From contig JBDTOI010000167.1 in NCBI GenBank assembly GCA_039933315.1, positions 1 to 8,966 of the forward strand: 8,966 nucleotides of DNA, in the 5' to 3' direction. A model generated the notes under the pieces. The model was not told the DNA's origin. It saw nothing but the letters and a program-made list of their open reading frames with translations, and did no database searches. The translations under genes were made by a program, and so were the position numbers. Of the stretch, positions 1-6,068 are shown piece by piece. How positions within the stretch are numbered: the first letter of the stretch is position 1; the number at the start of each line of letters is the position of its first letter. The stretch comes from DASXRU01 sp039933315 (GTDB lineage Bacteria; Acidobacteriota; Blastocatellia; Pyrinomonadales; Pyrinomonadaceae).

Positions 1-2
1 GC

Positions 3-74
3 ATTCCGAATTCCGCAATCCTAAATCGACGGGCCCGCCAGCTACCGCAGGCGGTTCTGACCCGGAGCTATTAA
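3..74 (+). CDS. possible 3' end of a gene entering from the left (partial)
   Basis: Plus-strand frame 3 is open from the window edge and ends at TAA 72-74, giving a 23-residue tail ending in ...VLTRSY. The stop shares the palindrome TTAA (71-74) with the stop of the barrel gene on the other strand, an arrangement seen between tail-to-tail genes. The piece is too short to identify and could be open by chance; another plus frame is also open across the same bases. Only the sequence left of the window can decide. Confidence 0.18.
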   Translation: MPNSAILNRRARQLPQAVLTRSY

Positions 75-1996
75 AACAGATTTTGGAAGATAAGGCGCAT
101 GACAAAGTTTCCCCGTTTATCGCCAGGCTGAGCGCGGAGGGTGCGCATATAGCCGGCTTCGAATTTAGCAATCACAATTGTGAATTGCAGACCGCCGCCC
201 GCCGCAAATCGGTTTTGACTACTTGCTTCCGGGGCGTCGAGACGCGCGACATCAAACATAAAGAGCGGCTTGATGGAATAGATGTTTGCCTGATCGGCAA
301 TAAAGCCCAGTATGGAATTGATGCTTTTCAGTTCCCTCCGCGCTTTGCTTTGCGCCTCCTCCACGGAGAGGCCCTCTTTGCGAAATAACCTTTCCAGTAC
401 TTTCCGGCTGCTCTCGCCCTGGTTCTTCAGAATCACTCGCAAGGGGCGTTCTTCCATCACCGGATCACCCTCGGCGTCCACAATGGCGCGTCCGTTTGCG
501 TCCCTGGTGGGAAGCTCAATCGAGATATCAGGGACCAGCGGGCTGGACCAGCGGGGAATAGGAATACTGACGTTGAGACTCAAATTCCAATAGGAAGTCC
601 CGCCGCCGGCGGCTGGTCCATTGGCCGCGGTAAACTGGCCGCTGCCAAAGCTTCGCAGCACCGGCCCAACCGGCAACGCTCGTAAAGCCGGAGAGTCCTT
701 CGCTTCGTAAAGGAAGTTGGCTGGAGAATTGCCGCCGTAAAAACGAGCGTACTGCGGTACCGTCCCCCACGCGCGCCCCACTCCCAAAAGCGCTTCCACT
801 CCCACGGTTTGATTCGGAACAATCAGGAACTCCTTCTGGTATCCCCAGAGGACCGCCAGCCGCTGATAGTCTTCGCGATTATTGTTTGGCGAGTTCGCGT
901 CGGCCCAGAAACCTATTCGGCTTACTCCCTGCCACAGCCGCCCGCTGAAAACCGCGCTGGCTTCCAGGGAGTTCTCTGAAGTGAACTCCGAACTCAGACT
1001 GGTTTGGCTGGCAAACCTGTTTCTGGACCAGCGATATCGTCCCGCCACTGCCACGTCTTCGATGAGATCGAACCGGGTGCGCAGCTTGATGTCGCCGCCA
1101 ATTGTGGCGGCATTTCGCAGGTAATCGTTTGCGCCCCGCAGCTCGTGATCGGCAGTAAAGCCCGCCTCGATGGCAAGGTGACTGATGCTGTCGGCGAAAC
1201 TCCGTGATAACGACAGTTTCGCCGCCGCGTTGTAGAAAGGGCCATCCAGTGATCGCCGGCCGTTAGCCTCCAGGTCCAAACGGGTACGGCGCGCTTTGAG
1301 CGGCAAGCTCTGCATGTTCCGGGCCAGATCCAGCAGGTTTGAAGCTATCTCGACCTTACCGGCGGGCCCGAATGCTGCGTCATGCTCCAACCCTACTCTT
1401 GGATTGAAGGCGAGCAGCGGACCGGGTACCTTGCTGAGAAATGAGGGACGATTGGATCGTGGGATGTTAAGCAGGTTCGCCAACGGATTAGCTGTATCCA
1501 CCCGCACCGACAAAGCATGGATAGTCACATCGACGCACCGCGAATTTGTCTTGCCCAGATCTCTCTCACATTCTGCGGCCTTGACTACCTTTGCGCAGGA
1601 GGTAACCACCTTGACGGCAATGGCTATGCCGGACTCAGCGCCAACGGTCACAGTTTTGAGGAGCTTAAGTTCAGTTTCGCCTGCTTCGCTCTCGCGGTTC
1701 GTTTCCTTAGTTAATACCTGGTGAACATCCTCGACGATTCTGGTCACCGTCTCGGGTGAGTATGCCGTGCCGGGAGACGGAAGTGGGTTGGGAAGATCGG
1801 GGAGGTAACGTGCTCTGACCTTTACTGAGCGAAACTTGTATCCGTCGAACGCGGTTATGTCATCCTTACAGTCACCGCCGGATTCAGATTGAGCGCGGAG
1901 AGATAACACCCAGGTCATGGCGACGAAAAGGCATAGAGTTGAGTTCAGAAGCCGAGGTAAAGCGCGCCGGCGTTTCCTCATGACTGCGGCCTTCAT
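71..1996 (-). CDS. exported outer-membrane beta-barrel protein, Omp85/surface-antigen-like
   Basis: This 641-residue protein is probably an outer-membrane barrel. A signal peptide is clear: basic residues 7-11 (RKRRR), a hydrophobic stretch at about 16-33, and a likely cleavage near A35. Residues about 52-165 resemble a POTRA-type periplasmic domain (strand FRSVKVRARY, then a helix with EDVHQVL), with cysteines 43, 134, 143 and 154 that could form disulfides. From about 195 to the end, short alternating strands and aromatic-rich segments suggest the barrel. The last residues (MRLIFQNLF) end in Phe, as barrel proteins often do, and the final strands resemble a D15/Omp85 C-terminus. Residues about 495-575 form a polar, partly helical insert. 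The start at 1996 is supported by AAGGAG (plus-strand CTCCTT 2006-2011) nine bases upstream; Met6 is a weaker alternative. It is the second gene of a unit with the 2029-2463 gene. Export and barrel are fairly sure; the Omp85 assignment is tentative and the substrate unknown. Confidence 0.8.
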   Translation of the reverse strand: MKAAVMRKRRRALPRLLNSTLCLFVAMTWVLSLRAQSESGGDCKDDITAFDGYKFRSVKVRARYLPDLPNPLPSPGTAYSPETVTRIVEDVHQVLTKETNRESEAGETELKLLKTVTVGAESGIAIAVKVVTSCAKVVKAAECERDLGKTNSRCVDVTIHALSVRVDTANPLANLLNIPRSNRPSFLSKVPGPLLAFNPRVGLEHDAAFGPAGKVEIASNLLDLARNMQSLPLKARRTRLDLEANGRRSLDGPFYNAAAKLSLSRSFADSISHLAIEAGFTADHELRGANDYLRNAATIGGDIKLRTRFDLIEDVAVAGRYRWSRNRFASQTSLSSEFTSENSLEASAVFSGRLWQGVSRIGFWADANSPNNNREDYQRLAVLWGYQKEFLIVPNQTVGVEALLGVGRAWGTVPQYARFYGGNSPANFLYEAKDSPALRALPVGPVLRSFGSGQFTAANGPAAGGGTSYWNLSLNVSIPIPRWSSPLVPDISIELPTRDANGRAIVDAEGDPVMEERPLRVILKNQGESSRKVLERLFRKEGLSVEEAQSKARRELKSINSILGFIADQANIYSIKPLFMFDVARLDAPEASSQNRFAAGGGLQFTIVIAKFEAGYMRTLRAQPGDKRGNFVMRLIFQNLF

Positions 1997-2028
1997 CGCC
2001 TGGAGCTCCTTGCTGCGGAAGCCGTCCG

Positions 2029-2463
2029 TCAGTTCTCTGCAGTTACCACGCCGTTGGCTTTCTGCAGAACTGCAGCCTTCGTCTCAGGAGTTGGATCGTC
2101 ATGGAATTCTTTGGCAGCCTCATGCAGATCGGGCAGGGCATCGGCCTGAGCGTCGGTCAATCCGTCTATCATGCCGACGACGGCAATGTTCTCTTCTTTG
2201 GTAAGGGCGCGGTAAGAAACATGGACCAGCTGATCGAAACCACTCCCGGTAGCCTGCTTCTTGTACAGGTCAAAGACAAACTTCCACACTGAGTCATTAG
2301 TTGCAGTACATCCCCGCTCGACCACCACCTGGGCTTTATAGCCGGCTTCGGGACTGTAAACCATGACCTCGAAGATGAAGGGCTTGCATTGCTTCTTTTG
2401 ACCCGTGGTCTTAACGACGTTACCTGACGGAGTAGCATTGCCCGCAGGATTATTTGAAGACAT
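2029..2463 (-). CDS. hypothetical 144-residue protein upstream of the barrel gene
   Basis: I do not recognise this family. The first 25 or so residues are rich in Asn, Gly, Ser, Thr and Lys and look disordered. No signal peptide or membrane segment is visible, so it is probably cytoplasmic. Residues about 28-85 alternate in a way that suggests beta strands (FIFEVMVYS, AQVVVERG) and include Cys26 and Cys52. Residues about 87-144 look helical and acidic or Ala-rich. A GGAGG ribosome-binding site (plus-strand CCTCC 2470-2474) lies six bases before the ATG, which fixes the start. It is the first gene after the promoter at 2591-2619 and is followed 32 bases later by the barrel gene, so the two are probably cotranscribed. 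The position hints at a partner or accessory role for the exported protein, but nothing in the sequence shows it. Confidence 0.8.
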   Translation of the reverse strand: MSSNNPAGNATPSGNVVKTTGQKKQCKPFIFEVMVYSPEAGYKAQVVVERGCTATNDSVWKFVFDLYKKQATGSGFDQLVHVSYRALTKEENIAVVGMIDGLTDAQADALPDLHEAAKEFHDDPTPETKAAVLQKANGVVTAEN

Positions 2464-2493
2464 TCTGGACCTCCAGCAAAGCGGATTTGAAAG

Positions 2494-2550
2494 TTACGCC
2501 GAGGAGCGCGAATAATCTGACACGGCGTTCGCGAAGGCGGTTTGGTTCAT
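2494..2550 (-). CDS. possible 18-residue leader peptide ORF
   Basis: Between the strong minus-strand promoter and the 144-residue gene, an ATG at 2550 opens an 18-codon frame ending in TAA at 2494-2496 (MNQTAFANAVSDYSRSSA). It lies wholly in the predicted 5' untranslated region. No good ribosome-binding site precedes it, only a G-rich run, and there is no run of a single regulatory amino acid. It could be a leader ORF or chance. Confidence 0.15.
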   Translation of the reverse strand: MNQTAFANAVSDYSRSSA

Positions 2551-2590
2551 AAGGAGCCCCGCGCGCGAGTTCGAGTAACGAGGACAACGC

Positions 2591-2619
2591 CTTATACTAC
2601 TATGCAAAAAACCTGTCAA
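2591..2619 (-). promoter_or_regulatory. sigma70-type promoter for the minus-strand operon
   Basis: Read on the minus strand, TTGACA (plus-strand TGTCAA 2614-2619) is followed after exactly 17 bases by TATAAG (plus-strand CTTATA 2591-2596). This is a perfect -35, ideal spacing and a five-of-six -10. Transcription would start near 2584, giving an untranslated leader of about 120 bases before the ATG at 2463. A small palindrome, CACAT-G-ATGTG (2645-2655), lies just upstream of the -35 and could be an activator or repressor site. This is the best promoter in the window. Confidence 0.7.
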
Positions 2620-2718
2620 GAATTGTCTCGGAGTTTGTCGTTAGCACATGATGTGTCCGATCTGAGCGGCGGTCAGAGCTAACTGCATCAGGACCTCAAC
2701 TTTCTAAGATCAGCATTG

Positions 2719-2830
2719 GTTCGTGTTTGCTTCGTGAGATTTCGGGTCGTTTCGTGGATCGTGTGCTTAGGATTGGGAGCCATACGATCCACGAAATCAC
2801 ACTAAACTCCACGAACGAACACGAAATAAG
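2719..2830. repeat. long imperfect inverted repeat, TTCGTGGATCGT family
   Basis: The arms at about 2719-2762 and 2784-2830 are imperfect reverse complements. The inner 12 bases are perfect (TTCGTGGATCGT 2751-2762 against 2784-2795) around a 21-base loop. The outer parts match with small gaps (TTCGTGTTTG.. against the complement of ..CGAACACGAA). Both arms are built from recurring TTCGTG/CACGAA words. It has no coding capacity of note and resembles dispersed intergenic palindromes. It sits between the divergent promoters and could fold in the transcript. Confidence 0.75.
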
Positions 2831-2851
2831 AGTCTCGCTAAGCTGTAGCGC

Positions 2852-2881
2852 TTGACCGGAGGCGCGTGAGCATCTGATGAT
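2852..2881 (+). promoter_or_regulatory. candidate promoter for the PhzF-family gene
   Basis: TTGACC (2852-2857) is followed after 18 bases by GATGAT (2876-2881), five and four matches to the sigma70 boxes. A start near 2888 would give a leader of about 24 bases containing the ribosome-binding site AAAGGAG (2897-2903). The -10 box is weak, so this is only a candidate. Confidence 0.3.
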
Positions 2882-2911
2882 CCATTTGAAACCTGCAAAG
2901 GAGTTAACTTC

Positions 2912-3847
2912 TTGGCCAACTACCGGTTTGTGCAACTAGACGTTTTCACTGAACAGGCTTTGACGGGCAACGCGCTGGCAGTTTTTCCCGAAGCCGAAGG
3001 AATTCCCGAAGAACAAATGCAGCGGATCGCTCGCGAGATGAATCTCTCTGAGACCGTCTTTGTGCTGCCGCCGCAGGACAAGAGCGCGCTTAGAAGGCTG
3101 CGCATATTCACGCCGGCTTCCGAACTTCCCTTTGCCGGCCATCCCGTGGTGGGTACCTGGTACGTACTGGCGCACGAGGGCGTCGTGCCGCTACCCGAGG
3201 GAGGTAACGGTTCAACCAGAGTCTTCCAGGAACTTGGCGTGGGTGTGCTGCCGGTTGATATTGAGTTCAAAGATGGCAAGCCCGAGCGCGTCGTGATGAC
3301 GCAGGGCAGTTTTGAAATTCTAAGTGATATAGACGACGGACAAGAGCAAGCCGAAATTGCCCGAGCGCTGGGCCTGGCGCGTGAAGATTTGGATGAAAGT
3401 CTTCCCATTCAAGCGGTCTCCACCGGCCTCCGAGTTCTGGTCGTGCCGGTGCGCGCGCTGGAGGATCTCAGTCACTGCCGCGTAAACCTGGGCATGCTCA
3501 GCGAAATCTATAAACAGGCGGGAACAAATGGGGTCTATGCGTTCAGCCGCGAGACGCTGGAGATCGGTGAAGCAAGAGCCCACGCGCGCTTCTTTATCGG
3601 CGACAATATCGGTGAGGATCCGGCGACCGGAAGTGCCGCTGGTCCGCTTGGCGCCTACCTGGTGCATCATGGCGTGACTGGTGTCGAGCCCGTTGAAGGC
3701 ACCTATCGTTTCATCATCGAGCAGGGCGACTTCATCAAGCGACCTAGTCGAATCGGCCTCGAGGTAAAGGGAGCACCGGGCAAAGTCGAGCAAGTGCGGG
3801 TAGGTGGTCCATCAGTAATCGTCGCCCGCGGCGATCTGATTTTGTAG
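2912..3847 (+). CDS. PhzF-family isomerase/epimerase
   Basis: A 311-residue protein with the hallmarks of the PhzF family, cytoplasmic enzymes with a duplicated diaminopimelate-epimerase-like fold. Visible motifs are VFTEQALTGN (11-20), the block REMNLSETVFV with Glu47 in the position of the family's catalytic glutamate, FTPASELPFAGHP (66-78), and GEDPATGSAAGPLGAYL from residue 234. Length is normal for the family. The start is a TTG at 2912, eight bases after AAAGGAG; the N-terminus ANYRFVQLDVF fits the family start, so TTG is well supported. PhzF itself isomerises trans-2,3-dihydro-3-hydroxyanthranilate in phenazine synthesis. Most genomic homologues have no known substrate, and no phenazine genes are nearby, so the substrate here cannot be given. 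It appears to be a single-gene unit, flanked on both sides by repeat elements. Confidence 0.93.
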   Translation: MANYRFVQLDVFTEQALTGNALAVFPEAEGIPEEQMQRIAREMNLSETVFVLPPQDKSALRRLRIFTPASELPFAGHPVVGTWYVLAHEGVVPLPEGGNGSTRVFQELGVGVLPVDIEFKDGKPERVVMTQGSFEILSDIDDGQEQAEIARALGLAREDLDESLPIQAVSTGLRVLVVPVRALEDLSHCRVNLGMLSEIYKQAGTNGVYAFSRETLEIGEARAHARFFIGDNIGEDPATGSAAGPLGAYLVHHGVTGVEPVEGTYRFIIEQGDFIKRPSRIGLEVKGAPGKVEQVRVGGPSVIVARGDLIL

Positions 3848-3860
3848 CACTCGCCACTTG

Positions 3861-4040
3861 GGCTTTCGTTTGCAATGTCCAATCTCAAACCCCAACGGGG
3901 TTGTGTCAATTCCCAATTGGTATTCCATCAAACGAAAGTCGACACAACCCCTTTGGGGTTGGAAGCGTTGCCTTCATCGTTTCCCAGGGTAGCCGAGGCG
4001 GCAACCCTGGGCTGGAGGGCACAACCCCGTTGGGGTTGGA
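3861..4040. repeat. composite palindromic repeat cluster, AACCCCAACGGGGTT family
   Basis: Three copies of a palindromic unit of about 22 bases with an AACCCC..GGGGTT core are present: 3885-3907 in one orientation, and 3941-3963 and 4018-4040 in the opposite one. Each is a hairpin plus a GTG(T)C tail. Around the first copy, CTTTCGTTTG (3863-3872) is an exact inverted match to CAAACGAAAG (3929-3938). Between copies two and three, CCCAGGGT (3983-3990) pairs with ACCCTGGG (4004-4011), with an inner GCC/GGC pair. The stretch has small open frames in two registers, but they only translate the repeat. It follows the PhzF-family gene by about 14 bases and could stop or stabilise that transcript. Confidence 0.8.
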
Positions 4041-4070
4041 CCTTCCACCTTCACTTTTCCAAACGCGCCT

Positions 4071-4099
4071 TTGCCTGAACCTCTCTCTCGATTTAGACT
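4071..4099 (+). promoter_or_regulatory. weak candidate promoter abutting the flavoprotein start
   Basis: TTGCCT (4071-4076) and TAGACT (4094-4099) have 17-base spacing, each four of six to consensus. The start would fall near 4106, almost on the ATG at 4108. No Shine-Dalgarno sequence precedes that ATG, so a leaderless transcript is possible. Both boxes are weak. Confidence 0.22.
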
Positions 4100-4107
4100 C
4101 CTAACAC

Positions 4108-5109
4108 ATGAATCCAGAGAAGCTCGACTTAGTAATCATCGGCGCCGGCCCCGCGGGCCTGTCGGCGGCCGACGCTGCCGCGCGTGAGGGCTTGAGTTAT
4201 CTGGTGATCGAAAAGGGTGTCATCGCGAGCACCATCCATCGTTACCCCATCGGGCGCACAGTATTTTCCACAACAGATGAGTTGGAGATGGAAAAGGGTG
4301 CGCTCAGACCAATTAGAGAAAAGCCTACGCGTGAGGAGTTGCTGTCTTACTATTTACACTTTGCCCTCGATCGCGATCTACGCATCAACACCGATGAAGA
4401 GGTTACCGCGATCGAAAATGCCGAACCGGAAGGCTTTATCGTTCGCACCGGCCGCGACGCATATCAGGCGCGGCGCATCCTGGTGGCCATCGGCGCCATG
4501 GATCACCCGCGCCGGCTAAACATACCGGGGGAAGATTTGCCCAAGGTCCATCACCGTTTCGTCGAACCTTATCCATACGTGCGCAAGGAAGTGCTGGTGG
4601 TAGGCGGCGGCAATAGCGCTGCCGAAGCCGCGTTGTTCCTTTCGGAAGAGGGCGCCCGTATGACGATGGCTATTTGGCGCAGCGACTGGGAAAACCGCGA
4701 TCCGAAGGCGGGCGCGATGAAACACTGGGTGCGCACGCCTCTCGAACGTGAAATAAAAGAAGGCCGACTACGTGTGATTCTCTACGATCATCTGGAAGAG
4801 ATCACCGAGCGTGAGGTGCGGCTGGTCACCGAGGAGGGCGAGACGTTAACTTTGTCCAACGATGTGGTCTTTATACTGGTAGGCAGTGATGCTGACTTAA
4901 CAGTCCTGCGCCGGGTGGGGGTCCAGATCAGGGAAGGCAAAGTCAGCGAGGTGCCGGTTTACGATCCGGAGACCTTTGAAACAAACGTGCCTGGCATTTA
5001 CGTGGCCGGCCACTTCACGAATGAGCGCCACATCAAGCAGGCCATTGCGGTTCCCCGGCGCGTCGTGCCGCTAATCGCGCAAAGCCTGCGCGCCACCATC
5101 ACTTCATGA
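4108..5109 (+). CDS. YpdA-like FAD/NADPH-dependent oxidoreductase lacking cysteine
   Basis: A 333-residue flavoprotein of the thioredoxin-reductase-like fold, closest by eye to YpdA, the putative bacillithiol-disulfide reductase. FAD binding is shown by GAGPAGL (12-18) and the acidic end VIEKG (Glu35), NADPH binding by GGGNSAAEA (166-174), and the C-terminal FAD motif by IYVAGHF (297-303). The stretch after Glu35 (HRYPIGRTVFSTTDELE) matches the YpdA type rather than true thioredoxin reductase, and there is no CxxC. In Firmicutes YpdA a cysteine sits in the first glycine motif (GGGPCGL) and is needed for disulfide reduction. Here that position is Ala16, and the whole protein has no cysteine at all. 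It may therefore be an NADPH-dependent reductase with another acceptor. The ATG has no visible ribosome-binding site. It is flanked by repeat clusters and seems monocistronic. Confidence 0.88.
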   Translation: MNPEKLDLVIIGAGPAGLSAADAAAREGLSYLVIEKGVIASTIHRYPIGRTVFSTTDELEMEKGALRPIREKPTREELLSYYLHFALDRDLRINTDEEVTAIENAEPEGFIVRTGRDAYQARRILVAIGAMDHPRRLNIPGEDLPKVHHRFVEPYPYVRKEVLVVGGGNSAAEAALFLSEEGARMTMAIWRSDWENRDPKAGAMKHWVRTPLEREIKEGRLRVILYDHLEEITEREVRLVTEEGETLTLSNDVVFILVGSDADLTVLRRVGVQIREGKVSEVPVYDPETFETNVPGIYVAGHFTNERHIKQAIAVPRRVVPLIAQSLRATITS

Positions 5110-5173
5110 ACGCCAGCCAACAAAGCGCCAGCCTCACGATTAAGCGGTAAACGGGCCCGGTTGCAGACTGTCT

Positions 5174-5277
5174 GTTTCACGCGAAGGCGCTAAGCAAAGA
5201 AAACCGGAAGGCGCAAAGGGTTGAGTGCTGGTCTTTGCGCCTTATGTCTTTCCTTTCTTAGCGCCTTTGCGTGAAAC
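5174..5277. repeat. long inverted repeat, TTTCACGC-AAGGCGCTAAG family
   Basis: GTTTCACGCGAAGGCGCTAAG (5174-5194, first 20 bases most conserved) is an inverted copy of 5257-5277, with one mismatch (G5183 against A in the other arm). A second pair, AGGCGCAAAG (5209-5218) with CTTTGCGCCT (5233-5242), lies inside it around a short central loop. The whole forms one long imperfect hairpin about 65 bases after the flavoprotein stop, so it may end or protect that transcript. The sequence type resembles dispersed intergenic palindromes. Confidence 0.8.
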
Positions 5278-5384
5278 CTCAGCTTAACCAACAACTAACA
5301 AAAAAAGCCGCTTTGGCTATTGCGTGTGATGCCGCCCGTTCCTTGCAACTATCCCCGTAAATAGTGCATCATAGGGATGTTACA

Positions 5385-5416
<32 letters not shown>

Positions 5417-5483
5417 GCGCCTTTAGATTGGCGGCGGCGTTCGGATGGTTCGAGAGCAGGCCTGATTTTAACTATAGAAGCCG

Positions 5484-5498
5484 CTCAAAAGTTTTGAG
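5484..5498. promoter_or_regulatory. 15-base palindrome, possible operator
   Basis: CTCAAAA and TTTTGAG are perfect seven-base inverted arms around one central G, 92 bases before the RRM start codon. A weak -10-like TATAGA (5473-5478) lies just upstream. A protein-binding site over the transcription start would fit, but no binding protein is known. Confidence 0.3.
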
Positions 5499-5590
5499 AG
5501 CACCCGCAACGCAAGTCTTCGCTGCTGCCGTTACTTCGAAGCACACTTCGAGGGGAAGCTTCTTAGCATTCCGAGAAGAGGTATATCCAC

Positions 5591-6001
5591 ATGGCTACAA
5601 AACTCTACGTTGGTAACCTTTCGTTTCAGACATCGAGCGAAGAGCTGCAACAGCTGTTTGCCCAGGCAGGCGCGGTCGAGTCCGCAGCTGTGGTCGAGGA
5701 TCGTGACACGGGACGTTCGCGCGGTTTTGGTTTCGTAGAAATGGCTACCAAGGAAGAAGCCGAAGCTGCCATTACACAATTCAACGGCAAGGAACTAAAC
5801 GGTCGTAACCTGACGGTGAACGAAGCTCGGCCCAGAGAAGATCGCGGTGGACGCGGGGGCGGCGGCGGTGGCGGCCGTGGAGGTTACGGTGGTGGCCGCG
5901 GTGGTGGTGGCGGTGGCCGTGGCGGCGGTGGAGGTCGCGGCGGCGGTGACTACGGTCGCGGCGGCGGCGGTGGCGGTGGCAATCGCGAGCCGCGTTGGTA
6001 A
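5591..6001 (+). CDS. RRM RNA-binding protein with glycine-rich RGG tail
   Basis: A 136-residue protein made of one RNA-recognition motif and a low-complexity tail. RNP2 is LYVGNL (5-10) and RNP1 is RGFGFVEM (44-51); the aromatic residues Tyr6, Phe46 and Phe48 that stack on RNA bases are present. The RRM spans about 4-80. Residues 85-131 are almost only Gly with seven RGG boxes and two Tyr, and the protein ends NREPRW. This layout matches bacterial and cyanobacterial Rbp-type proteins, often cold- or stress-linked, which bind single-stranded RNA in the cytoplasm. GAGG (5578-5581) lies nine bases before the ATG, and a possible hairpin (CTTCT 5559-5563 with AGAAG 5574-5578) overlaps it. The tail's DNA is highly G-rich on the plus strand. 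The next gene starts 67 bases on in the same direction. An RNA-chaperone role is likely by family; targets are unknown. Confidence 0.93.
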   Translation: MATKLYVGNLSFQTSSEELQQLFAQAGAVESAAVVEDRDTGRSRGFGFVEMATKEEAEAAITQFNGKELNGRNLTVNEARPREDRGGRGGGGGGGRGGYGGGRGGGGGGRGGGGGRGGGDYGRGGGGGGGNREPRW

Positions 6002-6068
6002 AGCACCTGGATACGCCCCGGGCAGGAGCTCAGGGCCTTGAGAAATCTCTGATAGGAGTTTGTAATTG

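Noticed and set aside
2..388. Plus-strand frame open from the left edge through 388
   Set aside because: From base 71 on it is the codon-aligned antisense of the barrel gene, where stops are rare for codon-usage reasons, and its translation shows no recognisable pattern.
1296..1724. 142-codon plus-strand reading frame
   Set aside because: It lies wholly antisense to the barrel gene, which has a signal peptide, a good ribosome-binding site and a promoter.
2920..3408. 162-codon minus-strand reading frame
   Set aside because: It is antisense to the PhzF-family gene, whose motifs are unmistakable; Ser/Arg-rich composition is typical of a shadow.
2719..4040. CRISPR array
   Set aside because: The repeated words are inverted palindromes with irregular spacing, not direct repeats with uniform spacers, and no cas genes are present.
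3875..4104. Two 67-codon plus-strand frames
   Set aside because: They translate the palindromic repeat cluster in two registers and show no protein-like pattern.
5850..5985. GGC/GGT-rich tract as a simple repeat or assembly artefact
   Set aside because: It is in frame with the RRM domain and encodes a regular RGG tail known from this protein type.
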